DNA of 64,000 bases from Alteromonas sp. KUL42 (lineage in GTDB: Bacteria > Pseudomonadota > Gammaproteobacteria > Enterobacterales > Alteromonadaceae). Shown piece after piece: positions 40,349-50,377 of this stretch. The stretch spans positions 62,001 through 126,000 of the forward strand of contig NZ_BJKK01000012.1 in the NCBI RefSeq assembly GCF_006538325.1. Reading direction: 5' to 3'. The position numbers were made by a program, and so were the translations under genes. Numbering within the stretch: position 1 is the stretch's first letter; each line of letters begins with the position of its first letter. Under the pieces are notes generated by a model that saw only the letters and a program-made list of their open reading frames with translations, was not told the origin of the DNA and made no database searches.

Positions 40349-40387
40349 CGAAAAACCAACCTACTCGCTTTCACTAATAGGTTGGTT
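40349..40387 (-). terminator. Terminator after actP-like symporter gene
   Basis: Ten-base stem AACCAACCTA / TAGGTTGGTT with a 14-base loop, followed on the minus strand by TTTCGTTTTA. Confidence 0.75.
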
Positions 40388-40413
40388 GTTTTACTTTTTA
40401 ACAGTTCACTATC

Positions 40414-42120
40414 TTAGTGAGCAGACGCTTGACCTGCACCTTTTGGATAACGAATGCTTTCTACCAGTTCCTGAATTTCTTCTGGCGCTTCATCGGTAGC
40501 TTTGAACACTAGGAAAGCTACAACAAAGTTCACTATCATGCCCAGTGTACCGATCCCCTCAGGAGATACACCAAACCACCAGTTGCTTGGGTTATTCGCA
40601 GCAGGATTTACAAACTTGAAGTAGATGATGTAAGCCGCTGTGAATACTAGCCCTGAGAGCATACCAGCAATAGCACCTTTATCATTCATACGCTTGCTGA
40701 AAATACCCATGATAATTGCAGGGAAGAAGCTCGATGCCGCCAAACCAAAGGCAAAGGCCACCACCTGTGCAACGAAACCGGGCGGATTGATACCGAAGTA
40801 TCCTGCGATAACAATGGCCACACCCGCAGCAAGTCGCGCATACATCAGCTCAGCTTTATCGGTAATATCAGGCATGAAGTTACGTTTGAGTAAGTCATGT
40901 GATACCGATGTTGAAATTACCAACAATAAGCCCGCAGAGGTAGACAATGCAGCGGCAACACCACCAGCAGCAACCAGTGCAATTACCCATGCTGGTAAGT
41001 TCGCTATTTCAGGGTTTGCCAATACCATGATGTCACGGTCAACTTTCATTTCGTTGCGCTCATCACCTGAATAGAACATCTTGCCGTCGCCGTTTTTATC
41101 TTCAAAACCAATTAGGCCAGTTTGTTCCCAGTTCTTGATCCAAGATGGAGCTTCTGCATAGCTAGTACCCGTCATTTCTGAGCCGTTTATGGTCTCAATC
41201 ATGTTTACGCGAGCAAACGCAGCAAGTGAAGGTGCAGTGGTATACAAGATAGCGATGAAAGCCAACGCATAACCCGCAGATTTACGTGCATCGTGTACTT
41301 TTGGCACGGTGAAGAAACGAACGATAACGTGAGGTAGACCCGCAGTACCCACCATTAGAGCGAACGTAATAAAGAACACATCAATAGTACTTTTCGTGCC
41401 AGAGGTATATTCATTAAAGCCTAGTTCCACTGAGAGCATGTCGAGTTTCTGCAACATATACATTCCCGAACCATCTGCTAATGTAGCGCCAAAGCCAGTT
41501 TGAGGAAGAATATGGCCTGTTACCATGATAGAGATAAATACCGCAGGAACGATATAAGCAAAGATAAGTACGCAATACTGCGCTACTTGCGTATAGGTTA
41601 TACCTTTCATGCCGCCAAGAACGGTGTAGAAGAAAACGATAACCATACCGATAACAACACCAGATACGATATCAACTTCTAAGAAACGGCTAAATACTAC
41701 ACCAACACCACGCATTTGGCCTGCCACATACGTAAAGCAAACGAAGATTGCGCAGAATACGGCAACGGTACGCGCCGTCTGTGAGTAGTAGCGATCACCG
41801 ATGAAATCGGGTACAGTAAACTTACCGAATTTACGTAGGTAAGGCGCTAAACATAACGCAAGTAGTACGTAACCGCCGGTCCATCCCATGAGGTAAACCG
41901 CGCCGTCGTAACCCATGAACGAGATAAGACCCGCCATTGAAATGAACGAGGCCGCAGACATCCAATCAGCTGCTGTAGCCATACCATTCATAACAGGTGG
42001 AACACCGCCACCGGCGACGTAGAAATCGTTTGTTGAACCTGCTCTAGCCCAAATTGCAATTGCAATGTAAAGCGCAAATGAGCCGCCAACGATAATAAAT
42101 GTAAGTGTTTGAACGTCCAT
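40414..42120 (-). CDS. actP: ActP-like cation:acetate symporter
   Basis: 568 residues, about 13 membrane helices. SSS-family importer of acetate or similar short monocarboxylates (VC_2705 branch). Typical segments: FYVAGGGVPPVMNGMATAAD, WMSAASFISMAGLISFMGYD, YTVLGGMKGITYTQVAQYCV, GTAGLPHVIVRFFTVP and the Na+-site region AAALSTSAGLLLVISTSVSHD. It is the second gene of a unit with a DUF4212 protein 3 bases upstream and divergent from the CrbS-like kinase, across a region with two GACCATGGTC boxes. The symbol is by functional analogy; the substrate is inferred from context. Confidence 0.88.
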   Translation of the reverse strand: MDVQTLTFIIVGGSFALYIAIAIWARAGSTNDFYVAGGGVPPVMNGMATAADWMSAASFISMAGLISFMGYDGAVYLMGWTGGYVLLALCLAPYLRKFGKFTVPDFIGDRYYSQTARTVAVFCAIFVCFTYVAGQMRGVGVVFSRFLEVDIVSGVVIGMVIVFFYTVLGGMKGITYTQVAQYCVLIFAYIVPAVFISIMVTGHILPQTGFGATLADGSGMYMLQKLDMLSVELGFNEYTSGTKSTIDVFFITFALMVGTAGLPHVIVRFFTVPKVHDARKSAGYALAFIAILYTTAPSLAAFARVNMIETINGSEMTGTSYAEAPSWIKNWEQTGLIGFEDKNGDGKMFYSGDERNEMKVDRDIMVLANPEIANLPAWVIALVAAGGVAAALSTSAGLLLVISTSVSHDLLKRNFMPDITDKAELMYARLAAGVAIVIAGYFGINPPGFVAQVVAFAFGLAASSFFPAIIMGIFSKRMNDKGAIAGMLSGLVFTAAYIIYFKFVNPAANNPSNWWFGVSPEGIGTLGMIVNFVVAFLVFKATDEAPEEIQELVESIRYPKGAGQASAH

Positions 42121-42123
42121 GGT

Positions 42124-42390
42124 TTACTCCTCGTCTACACCGTAGCGTTTATCCATAGCGTTCATTTTTGCCATGTAGACAAAAATCAAAGCAACGAACA
42201 CATAAATTGAGCCTTGCTGAGCGAACCAGAAGCCCAGTTTAAAGCCAAAGAATTGAATTTCGTTTAATGCATCGACAAATAATATGCCGGCACCAAATGA
42301 TACGATGAACCATACGACCAAAAGCTTGGCAAGGAGTGAAAGGTTCTCCTTCCAATATGCTTTTTTATCGTCTTCGTTTCTAAATGCCAT
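42124..42390 (-). CDS. DUF4212 small membrane subunit of the acetate symporter
   Basis: 88 residues with two membrane helices (LLAKLLVVWFIVSFGAGILF and FWFAQQGSIYVFVALIFVYM). KKAYWKENLSLLAKLL and a short charged tail are typical of DUF4212, which is nearly always encoded immediately before this type of symporter and is thought to be its accessory subunit. The stop is 3 bases before the actP start, so they are coupled. Confidence 0.93.
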   Translation of the reverse strand: MAFRNEDDKKAYWKENLSLLAKLLVVWFIVSFGAGILFVDALNEIQFFGFKLGFWFAQQGSIYVFVALIFVYMAKMNAMDKRYGVDEE

Positions 42391-42567
42391 TGTTTCACCC
42401 TCATGTCAGGTTAACTAGTTGTTATGTTTTTACATTTTCCTAACGCCCGGCCTTGTTAACGTTATTGCTGCATATAGAACTTAGCCATAAGTCTAATCAA
42501 AGCAGCAAAGTCAAGCATTTAGGAGATCAGGTACTACTCTAGACCTGCCTTAAAAAATACAAAATGA

Positions 42568-42595
42568 GACCATGGTCGTAGGTTAGACCATGGTC
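42568..42595. promoter_or_regulatory. Paired GACCATGGTC boxes between symporter operon and crbS-like gene
   Basis: Two perfect ten-base palindromes, GACCATGGTC at 42568-42577 and 42586-42595, 18 bases apart start to start. Related boxes lie before acs, one of them with the same AAAATGAGAC lead-in. Probable binding sites of the CrbR-like regulator. Confidence 0.6.
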
Positions 42596-42647
42596 GAAAT
42601 GATTATAATAACGACAGATTTGTTAAAACTTAGTTAAAGGTAAGCTT

Positions 42648-45600
42648 ATGGTATTTGGTTGGGTTACATTGGCAGTGTTGTACCTTTTTCTACTTTTTTC
42701 ACTTGCCAGTTGGGGAGAGAAAAACTCCTCCAAGGCGCGAGCAATCACGTCACACCCAGCTATTTATTCTCTTGCACTTGCCATTTATTGTACGGCGTGG
42801 ACCTTCTTCGGCATGGTAGGGCAAGCCAGTCGAGATACGTGGATTTATCTACCCATTATGCTAGGGCCAATTTTGGTTTATGCATTGGGATACAAATTCA
42901 TTTACAAGATGACGTTGGTCAGTAAAAAACAACATATCACCACAATTTCTGATTTTATCGCCTCTCGTTATGGCAAACGTCAAACGGTAGCATTGGTGGT
43001 AACTCTTATTGCACTGTTAGCAACTATCCCCTATATCGCTTTGCAATTAAAAGCCGTGGGGGCAACTTTTCAACTGCTTACTCAACAATCCAATAGCGAT
43101 GCCATTATTTTAGCGGCGACAACATTTATTGGGGTGTTCGCAATTTACTTTGGAACCCGTCAAGCCGATGTTACCGAATATCGAAGAGGGCTAATGCTTG
43201 CCATTGCGTTTGAGTCAACAATTAAGTTACTTGCTCTGGTTCTTGTTGCTTTTGTAGGCTACACAGCTTGGAAAAACATTGAATCTGGCCCCTTCTTTGA
43301 GAGCTTTGTCAACGAAGCTGCGCTCGCACAATTTGGATCATTTTCATTTATAGCGCAGACTGTAATGGCAGCAGCAGCGATTGTTTGCCTACCTCGCCAA
43401 TTCCACGTTGCTATTATCGACAATTTGAGTTTGGACCACATTCGCACTGCCCGTTGGTTATTTCCCTTATATTTAGCGGTAATATCAGCTGTCATCCCTA
43501 TTATTGCTATTGCGGGCAAAGCCATTTTTGTAGGACAAGGTATCGAGCCAGATTCGTATGTACTCTCTCTTGCCGTATTTTCCGAGTCAACCCTACTTCA
43601 AGTTATTGTTTTTGTTGGAGGCTTGTCCGCAGCAACGGCAATGATTATCGTTGCCACACTTACTTTAAGTACTATGCTGACCAATGATGTTATTTTGCCA
43701 AGGATCCTCGCCTTTAGTGGTCAAACAGACAACAAGCAAGATCTGTCTAACCAAATTAGACTCATTCGTAGAATTGTCATTGCCTGTATTTTGATGTTGG
43801 CGTTTCTCTACCACCAGCAGATGACTGGAAGCCGTTCTTTGCACTCTATAGGGCTAATTGCTTTCTCGTTAGTTATTCAATTAATGCCAGCTATTGTAGG
43901 TGGTCTATACTGGAAGAAAGCACATGCCCATGGAGTCTACGCTGGCCTTATGGTGGGGTTAGTTATTTGGGTTTTATGGTTAGTATTGCCCATTGTTAGC
44001 GAGCAAGTTTCACAGCTAGAACAAAATGAGCTTATTAGCCAAGGAGCGATGATAAGTTTGGCTGCTAACTCAATTATTTACGCTTTGTTCTCTTGGTTTG
44101 CCCCACAGCGATTAATTGATCGTATTCAGGCAGAAGCATTTGTCTCACCTACGGTTTCCTCAAGTAATACTGTTAAAACTCAGGCTACCGATGTAACGGT
44201 TTCCGATTTAATCACCTTGCTGTCAACTTTTATGGGGTCGGGACGATGTGAGCAGTTACTCGAACAATATCAACAGCTCAATCACTGTGAGTTAAAACAC
44301 GATGCTACGCCAAACGATTCTTTTCTTTCATTTTGTGAAAGAGCATTAGGAGGCGTTATTGGTGCATCGAGTGCGAAGGTATTGTTAGATAGTGCCTTGC
44401 GCGGTAAAAAAATGGACTTTACCGAAATTATCAATTTCTTCGACGATACCACCCAGGCCATGCAGTTTAATATGACCGCCTTGCTAACATCGTTAGAGAA
44501 TATGGACCAAGGGATCAGCGTTGTTGATAAGCACCTAAATTTGGTGGCGTGGAACAAGCGTTATGCCGATCTTTACCCCTATCCAGATAACCTATTGGCG
44601 GTGGGAAATTCAATTGAAAAACTCATTCGCTACAATGCATCACAAGGCGAGTTTGGCACTGATAATGTTGAAGCTGAAGTAGAGAAACGCTTAAGCCATT
44701 TGCGTTCAGGCATGCCCCATAGGTTTACGCGTCAACGCAAAGACGGCCGTGTTATTGAAATGGTGGGCAACCCACTACCGGGTGGCGGCTTTGTAACCAG
44801 CTTTAACGACATTACGGGTCACGTTGAAATTCAACAAGCTCTTGAAGAATCGAACATTGACCTAGAAGCGCGCATTAAAAAACGTACTGAAGAAGTACAT
44901 TCAATTAACGCCGAATTACGACTTGAAATTGAACGGCGCTCGGAAGCTGAAAAAGAGCTAATTCGGGCGCGCAAGGCTGCAGAGGATGCCAATGCCAGTA
45001 AAACCCGCTTTTTGGCGTTGGCCAGTCACGATGTATTGCAGCCTCTTAATGCGGCAAAGCTATATGTCAGTGCATTGGAAGAACAAGAACTGCCCGATTC
45101 AGCCCATGCGATTATTCAAAAGCTCAATCACAGTGTTATCTCAAGTGAAAACCTTATTGGCACATTACTGGATATTGCCAGACTCGATCAGGGTGAAATG
45201 AAGCCAGAATTCGAGTCAGTGGACGTGAATACCTTACTCTCTCCATTAGTGGATGAAATGGCTATGCGCGCAAAGGAAAAAGGCCTTAAATTTAAGGCAA
45301 TTATTCGCCCGTGCTGGGTTAGCGCGGACAAAACCTACTTGTACCGAATTGTGCAAAACTTACTTTCAAATGCGGTGAAATACACCGAAAAGGGCCGCGT
45401 ATTATTCACTGTTAAACCCGTAGGGCAAACTGTTTATTTTAAAATAATGGATACGGGAATTGGTATTTCAAAAGACAAGAAAGACAGTATTTTCGGTGAT
45501 TTTTTCCGTGCTAATGAAAGCAAAGAGCACGGGCTTGGCTTAGGCTTAGGCGTAGTAAAGAGATTAAGCCTGCAACTCAACAGTAACATTCAAGTGACAT

Positions 45601-46100
45601 CCAACGTTGCCAAAGGAAGCTGTTTTGCCTTTTCTTTGATTAAAACCGAACCTAAAGCTATTGCGAGTGAAGCGGCCAAGCCACGGAATACCACATTTAG
45701 CGGTATGGATGTACTTTGCGTTGATGACCAACGTGAGAACCTAGATGCAATGCAAACATTACTGACTAAGTGGGGAATAAATGTTGCGCTTGCCAACAAT
45801 TGGGATGACGCCCTCACGTTGTGTGAAACCATTCAGCCGCAAATATTGCTAATGGACTATCAACTAAGCCACGACGATGCGAAAAACGGTCTGGCATTAA
45901 TTGAGGAAATACGAACGCGCTTGAATATTGTCGTCCCTGCAGCTTTGATCACTGCAACCCCTGATGAAACATTGGTTACACAGTGCAAAGCGCAGGGAGT
46001 AAATTTCTTGTCTAAGCCATTAAAACCAGCGAAATTGAGAGCGTTATTGCAAAGTATGACGCGCTACATTCGCGAAGCAAAAAATATCACAGAGGAATAG
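42648..46100 (+). CDS. crbS: CrbS-like hybrid sensor kinase with SSS transporter domain
   Basis: 1150 residues. Residues 1-500 are a 13-helix SSS-type sensor or transporter domain; a PAS domain (about 620-730, LNLVAWNKRYADLYPYP) and a coiled coil follow; the kinase core has the H box FLALASHDVLQPLNAAKLY, N box VQNLLSNAVKYTEKG, DTGIGIS and GLGLGLGVVKRL; a C-terminal receiver (about 1020-1140) has VLCVDDQRENLD and phospho-Asp LLMDYQLSHDD. This is the CrbS/MxtR/CbrA-like architecture that governs the acetate switch by activating acs through a LuxR-type regulator, also encoded here. Divergent from the symporter unit. Confidence 0.9.
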   Translation: MVFGWVTLAVLYLFLLFSLASWGEKNSSKARAITSHPAIYSLALAIYCTAWTFFGMVGQASRDTWIYLPIMLGPILVYALGYKFIYKMTLVSKKQHITTISDFIASRYGKRQTVALVVTLIALLATIPYIALQLKAVGATFQLLTQQSNSDAIILAATTFIGVFAIYFGTRQADVTEYRRGLMLAIAFESTIKLLALVLVAFVGYTAWKNIESGPFFESFVNEAALAQFGSFSFIAQTVMAAAAIVCLPRQFHVAIIDNLSLDHIRTARWLFPLYLAVISAVIPIIAIAGKAIFVGQGIEPDSYVLSLAVFSESTLLQVIVFVGGLSAATAMIIVATLTLSTMLTNDVILPRILAFSGQTDNKQDLSNQIRLIRRIVIACILMLAFLYHQQMTGSRSLHSIGLIAFSLVIQLMPAIVGGLYWKKAHAHGVYAGLMVGLVIWVLWLVLPIVSEQVSQLEQNELISQGAMISLAANSIIYALFSWFAPQRLIDRIQAEAFVSPTVSSSNTVKTQATDVTVSDLITLLSTFMGSGRCEQLLEQYQQLNHCELKHDATPNDSFLSFCERALGGVIGASSAKVLLDSALRGKKMDFTEIINFFDDTTQAMQFNMTALLTSLENMDQGISVVDKHLNLVAWNKRYADLYPYPDNLLAVGNSIEKLIRYNASQGEFGTDNVEAEVEKRLSHLRSGMPHRFTRQRKDGRVIEMVGNPLPGGGFVTSFNDITGHVEIQQALEESNIDLEARIKKRTEEVHSINAELRLEIERRSEAEKELIRARKAAEDANASKTRFLALASHDVLQPLNAAKLYVSALEEQELPDSAHAIIQKLNHSVISSENLIGTLLDIARLDQGEMKPEFESVDVNTLLSPLVDEMAMRAKEKGLKFKAIIRPCWVSADKTYLYRIVQNLLSNAVKYTEKGRVLFTVKPVGQTVYFKIMDTGIGISKDKKDSIFGDFFRANESKEHGLGLGLGVVKRLSLQLNSNIQVTSNVAKGSCFAFSLIKTEPKAIASEAAKPRNTTFSGMDVLCVDDQRENLDAMQTLLTKWGINVALANNWDDALTLCETIQPQILLMDYQLSHDDAKNGLALIEEIRTRLNIVVPAALITATPDETLVTQCKAQGVNFLSKPLKPAKLRALLQSMTRYIREAKNITEE

Positions 46101-46219
46101 GAAAAATTAGGGCGTTTTGACCTTTGCAGTTCACTATTATACCTGCGGTAACACGCCGCGATTACGAACATTTTAACTCTCGCTGAGTGGGTAATTATCT
46201 GTGCGGACTGATATTATTT

Positions 46220-46258
46220 CACGCTAAGTGAGTTTTAGCACGCCAAGTGAGTTTCAAG
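46220..46258. repeat. Short imperfect tandem repeat
   Basis: CACGCTAAGTGAGTTTTAG is followed directly by CACGCCAAGTGAGTTTCAAG: two units of 19-20 bases with three differences, between two convergent genes. Confidence 0.5.
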
Positions 46259-46301
46259 CAGAAAGGTCAATGCGCTTTGGTATAAGCGACTGCTTCTAAC
46301 G

Positions 46302-46922
46302 TTACCGCTCTTCAGGTGTTTTACCTTCGTCAACTTTAAGGTGAGTGCTTTCAGTGGTAGATTTAGAAACCACTTTACCCATTGAGCCCCATTTCACTTT
46401 AGGGTTAAGCAGTACCGGCCGCGTGAGTATCAGATTGTTGGGGTACATTAAGGTTTCGCGTTCGGCTGTAACCAAACGTGTACTGAATGGGCCTAAATCA
46501 GCAATAACGCCTTCAATAAAGTTATCGCCATCCAAAATACGCACATAATTTCCGCGCCTGTAAGCAACATTGGTTAATAAAATGAAGTAGGCGGTAATAT
46601 TACTTATTAACGACCAGCTTGCAAACAGCGCTACACCGGTAACGGTAATAATAGATGTAGATAAAACCAGTAGCCCAGAAAAATCAATCCCCCACGCTAG
46701 AAGAAGCAACGAAACAGAAAGTGTTGCAACGAGCACTCTAGCTGCGAATAACCCCTTTATGGCGCTGCTCGATTTGAGCTTAGATTTCTCGATGTTATTT
46801 TCTAACTTTGGCAACAGCTTTCTTGAAGTAGCCAAGTACACCAATAACACGATACCACTCCACACAACGTTAGATTGATATTCTGTCAACCATATCAAAA
46901 ACGCGTGCCACCAATCATTCAT
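46302..46922 (-). CDS. Small MscS-type mechanosensitive channel family protein
   Basis: 206 residues. Three hydrophobic segments (VVWSGIVLLVYLATSRK, ALFAARVLVATLSVSLLLLA, VTGVALFASWSLISNITAYF) followed by the MscS beta domain (RRGNYVRILDGDNFIEGVIA, MYPNNLILTRPVLLNP). The large C-terminal alpha/beta cage of classical MscS is absent; the end is a short charged tail. Probably an osmotic release channel or a related signalling protein. Isolated gene. Confidence 0.82.
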   Translation of the reverse strand: MNDWWHAFLIWLTEYQSNVVWSGIVLLVYLATSRKLLPKLENNIEKSKLKSSSAIKGLFAARVLVATLSVSLLLLAWGIDFSGLLVLSTSIITVTGVALFASWSLISNITAYFILLTNVAYRRGNYVRILDGDNFIEGVIADLGPFSTRLVTAERETLMYPNNLILTRPVLLNPKVKWGSMGKVVSKSTTESTHLKVDEGKTPEER

Positions 46923-47157
46923 CTAAAGCTACCTTAACACTGTTAATTCAACACAACTTGGTATGCTAACGCGATTAGTAGTGAAGTTCATTCATTAAAA
47001 GCAATCGACACAACAAGAATTATTCGTAAGACACATATTGCCCCATCACCTATTATGCGCGCAAAAATACTTGTCTAAAACGTATTCACGTTCTACCGTG
47101 GTATATGACAGAAATCGAACACCTTCAAAAATAATACAAACTACAGGCTTTTTTAAA

Positions 47158-48063
47158 ATGCGTATCGCTATACTTTCCAGAAATCCACGTCTTTATTCTA
47201 CGTCACGTTTAGTGGAAGCCGGGCAAGCTCGGGGCCATGAAGTTGATGTCATCGACACAATGCATTGCTACATGGATATCACAAGTTCGCGACCGTCTGT
47301 GCGCTATCACGGTAAAAAGTTACCCTACTATGACGCCGTAATTCCGCGTATTGGCGCGTCAGTGAGCTTCTACGGCACGTCTGTTGTTCGTCAATTTGAG
47401 ATGATGGGCACATACAGCCTAAACGAGTCGGTAGCGATAAGTCGTTCAAGAGACAAGTTGCGATCGTTGCAGTTACTGTCGCGCAAAGGCATCGGCATGC
47501 CTAGAACGGGTTTTGCTCACCACCCTGACAAAATTGATGACGTTATCAAGACCGTTGGTGGTGCACCAGTTGTGATTAAGTTACTTGAAGGCACCCAAGG
47601 TATTGGTGTTGTACTTGCAGACACCCAAAAGGCCGCAGAGTCGATTATTGAAGCCTTTATGGGACTCAATGCCAGCATCTTGGTTCAAGAATTTATTAAA
47701 GAAGCCGGCGGCGCTGACATTCGCTGCTTTGTAGTGGGTGGAAAAGTTGTCGCAGCAATGAAACGCCAAGCGGCACCGGGTGAATTCCGCTCAAACTTAC
47801 ACCGTGGTGGACAAGCAAGCTTAGTAAGACTAAGCCCAGCGGAAAGAAAAACTGCCGTAGATGCGGCAAAAACTATGGGATTGAATTGCTGTGGTGTAGA
47901 TATTTTACGCTCAAACAATGGCCCTGTGGTAATGGAAGTGAACTCATCGCCAGGACTTGAAGGCATTGAAAAGGCCACACATAAAGACGTGGCATCAATG
48001 ATTATTGAGTTCATCGAAAAAAGTGCTGAACCCCATAAAACCAAAACCCGTGGTAAAGGTTAA
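47158..48063 (+). CDS. rimK: ATP-grasp ligase RimK (ribosomal protein S6 glutamate ligase family)
   Basis: 301 residues from ATG 47158 ([20 protein letters not shown]), matching E. coli RimK; the longer open frame adds 40 unrelated residues. ATP-dependent ligase adding glutamates to the C-terminus of S6. [55 protein letters not shown] and [18 protein letters not shown] carry the ATP and metal ligands. It heads a three-gene run with an aspartoacylase-like gene and a rimB-like gene; the downstream pair suggests a ligation/deconjugation module. Confidence 0.94.
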   Translation: MRIAILSRNPRLYSTSRLVEAGQARGHEVDVIDTMHCYMDITSSRPSVRYHGKKLPYYDAVIPRIGASVSFYGTSVVRQFEMMGTYSLNESVAISRSRDKLRSLQLLSRKGIGMPRTGFAHHPDKIDDVIKTVGGAPVVIKLLEGTQGIGVVLADTQKAAESIIEAFMGLNASILVQEFIKEAGGADIRCFVVGGKVVAAMKRQAAPGEFRSNLHRGGQASLVRLSPAERKTAVDAAKTMGLNCCGVDILRSNNGPVVMEVNSSPGLEGIEKATHKDVASMIIEFIEKSAEPHKTKTRGKG

Positions 48064-48104
48064 GCAGCGTAAATCGCTGCCCCGTTCACAATAGGAAGAC
48101 CTTA

Positions 48105-49136
48105 GTGGTAAAAGACGTGTTGACCATTGGGGGTGAAACTATCGCCCCTGGTGAAACTAAGAAAATTGAACTAGAAATGCCGCCATTGTATACCGCAACC
48201 AGCATGAGTATTCCGGTATACGTCAAACGCGGAAAGCGCCCTGGGCCAACCATGTTTGTCAGCGCAGCGATTCACGGTGACGAACTCAATGGCATTGAAA
48301 TTGTTGGAAGGCTTATTCGTTCTAAGGCCATTTCACGAATTCGAGGAACGCTTATTGCGGTTCCTATGGTGAACGTTTACGGGGTATTGAACCAATCTCG
48401 TTATCTGCCCGATAGACGGGACTTAAACCGCAGCTTTCCTGGAAGTAAAAAGGGCTCTTTGGCGGGACGCTTAGCAAACCTTTTTTTCAAAGAAGTCGTG
48501 TCTAAATGTGATGTGGGGATTGATTTACACACAGGCGCTATCCATCGCAGTAACTTGCCTCAGGTACGTGCAGATCTTGACGATGAAGACGTACTAGAAA
48601 TGGCAAAGGCCTTTGGTGTTCCCGTTTTACTGAATGCTGAACTTCGCGATGGATCATTACGCGAAGCAGCAAGTGCCAGTGGTGTAAAAATATTGCTGTA
48701 CGAAGCTGGGCAAGCATTGCGTTACGACGAGTTTTCGATTCGCGCCGGAGTCAGAGGTATTGTGAATACCATGAGACATTTAGGCATGCTAAATAAAAGC
48801 CGTTCAAAAGGTCACAATATAGAGCGGTTTATCGCACGTCAAAGTGGCTGGGTACGGGCATCTGAAAGCGGTTTCGTTAATCATATTGCGCAATTGGGCG
48901 ATCATGTATCTAAAGGCGATAAGTTGGCAACCATTGCAGATCCATTTGGCAACTTTCTAGACAATATTATCAGCCCAGCTGAAGGCGTGGTAATAGGCAA
49001 GCAAAATATACCTCTCACTCAAGAAGGTGAAGCGGTCTATCACATTGCCTACTTTTCTGAGCCCGACTCTGTTGCAGAACACGTAGAACTTTTACAAGAC
49101 AATTTATTACCGCCAGAACAAGGCACCATTGAATAA
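48105..49136 (+). CDS. Succinylglutamate desuccinylase / aspartoacylase family deacylase
   Basis: 343 residues from GTG 48105. Zinc deacylase or amidase of the M14-like AstE/AspA family. Zinc ligands are in AIHGDELNGIE (His, Glu) and GIDLHTGAIH (His); substrate contacts in RDLNRSFPGSK, catalytic Glu in LLYEAGQALRYD; a C-terminal beta domain (DHVSKGDKLATIADPFGNFL) ends the protein. It lies 41 bases after rimK. Removal of an amino-acid or acyl group linked to the RimK product is possible, but not shown. Not an ast-operon context. Confidence 0.85.
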   Translation: MVKDVLTIGGETIAPGETKKIELEMPPLYTATSMSIPVYVKRGKRPGPTMFVSAAIHGDELNGIEIVGRLIRSKAISRIRGTLIAVPMVNVYGVLNQSRYLPDRRDLNRSFPGSKKGSLAGRLANLFFKEVVSKCDVGIDLHTGAIHRSNLPQVRADLDDEDVLEMAKAFGVPVLLNAELRDGSLREAASASGVKILLYEAGQALRYDEFSIRAGVRGIVNTMRHLGMLNKSRSKGHNIERFIARQSGWVRASESGFVNHIAQLGDHVSKGDKLATIADPFGNFLDNIISPAEGVVIGKQNIPLTQEGEAVYHIAYFSEPDSVAEHVELLQDNLLPPEQGTIE

Positions 49137-49153
49137 TACTCGGTAGAAACCCT

Positions 49154-49587
49154 ATGAAAAATAAAAAATAGTTGGTGCAGTAGAGCTATGCGATTTGCCT
49201 AAATTAGCTATCAGTGACTTAAATGTGCGCGTCGATACAGGTGCTGCTACATCATCACTGCATGTTGATAACATTGAAGAAATAGAAAAAGACGGAGAGC
49301 TTTGGATCACTTTTGACATTCACCCTGATATTCACAATGTAGAGCGCGTTGTGCGCCGTGAAGCAAGAGTAGAAGGACAAAAGCGCGTTAAAAGCTCTAC
49401 CGCGACTTTAGAAAAGCGTTATGTAATAGTAACGCCTATAATTATGGACGGAGAGCAATGGGATATTCAACTAACGCTGACTGACCGCTCTGAAATGACC
49501 TACTTAATGCTACTAGGCAGAGAAGCAATGAGTGGTCACTTCATTGTAGACCCTGAGTTCGATTTTATACTTACAGGTAAAGATTAA
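49154..49587 (+). CDS. RimB-like ATP-dependent zinc protease, start frameshifted as read
   Basis: About 144 residues if one A is added to the A6 run at 49163-49168. As read, the ATG at 49154 meets TAG after five codons, while the body is open from 49168 (IVGAVELCDLPKLAISDLNV) with only TTG 49195 as a start. Aspartyl-protease-like fold with LNVRVDTGAATSSLHVDNI and YLMLLGREAMSGHFIVDP, the DUF785 or RimB family often encoded beside rimK and proposed to trim glutamylated S6. Last gene of the rimK run, 17 bases after the deacylase. Confidence 0.82.
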
Positions 49588-49601
49588 TGCGAAAAGCGGC
49601 G

Positions 49602-49665
49602 GTGTTGTAGAGCGCGGATATAACGAATAAACTGGTTTTAGTACTGCTGAATTGTTCTACAACAC
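49602..49665. other. Inverted repeat after the rimB-like gene
   Basis: GTGTTGTAGA (49602-49611) and TCTACAACAC (49656-49665) are perfect ten-base arms with a 44-base loop between two convergent genes. Possible RNA stem; no U tract. Confidence 0.4.
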
Positions 49666-49717
49666 TGGTTGTTTATGAGGCTACCTATCAATTGGCTAAG
49701 GTATCGACTGGATTCAC

Positions 49718-50362
49718 TTATTGCTTGGGCGGCTCAAGCTCAAGTTGTGAGGCAATTAATACCGCTTGAGTGCGGTTATTAATACCCAATTTTTTAAAGA
49801 TTGCGGTTACGTGTGCTTTTACTGTGGCTTCAGCAATGTCTAAATTAAACCCAATCTGCTTATTAAGTAAGCCATCGCGCATGTAACACAGTACTTTGTA
49901 CTGAGACGGCGTGAGAGATGCTACCTTGTCGGCAAGTTCAGAAAATGCCTCGTTCACTTCATCAACATTGTCACTTACATTCTCAGGTAACCACACATCA
50001 CCATCTAAAATAGCTTCAACCGCATTGGCGATATCTTGCGCACTGGCTGTTTTGGGAATAAAGCCCAACGCACCAACACTGATGATTTTAGAGATAAGGG
50101 TGGTGTCTTCAGTACCTGAAACAACTGCAACGGGTAAATCGGGAAATAATTTGCGGATATGTAATAAGCCGAATAAGTCATTACTTCCCGGCATGTGTAA
50201 ATCGAGTAACAACAAGTCGATATCCTCATTGTTGAGAATATCGACTGTGGTATTCAAATCACCCGCTTCTTTTAATGTCAAAGTGGGTGAGGACAACGAC
50301 AGTGCGCCTCTTAATGCATCGCGATACAGCGGATGATCATCTGCGATTAAAAGCGTTATCAT
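49718..50362 (-). CDS. crbR: CrbR-like LuxR-family response regulator
   Basis: 214 residues. N-terminal receiver: acidic pocket LLIADDHPLYRDAL, phospho-acceptor in LLLLDLHMPGSND, Lys in LGFIPKTAS. C-terminal LuxR-type helix-turn-helix LTPSQYKVLCYM, IAEATVKAHVTAIFKKLG and NNRTQAVLIAS. It is 15 bases downstream of acs on the same strand, so it is probably made from the acs transcript, giving positive feedback. Expected phosphodonor is the CrbS-like kinase at 42648-46100. The symbol is inferred from context and architecture. Confidence 0.88.
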   Translation of the reverse strand: MITLLIADDHPLYRDALRGALSLSSPTLTLKEAGDLNTTVDILNNEDIDLLLLDLHMPGSNDLFGLLHIRKLFPDLPVAVVSGTEDTTLISKIISVGALGFIPKTASAQDIANAVEAILDGDVWLPENVSDNVDEVNEAFSELADKVASLTPSQYKVLCYMRDGLLNKQIGFNLDIAEATVKAHVTAIFKKLGINNRTQAVLIASQLELEPPKQ

Positions 50363-50377
50363 TGTGTTTGTCCTTTA

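Noticed and set aside
46220..46258. Possible CRISPR-like repeats
   Set aside because: Only two directly abutting units with mismatches and no spacers.
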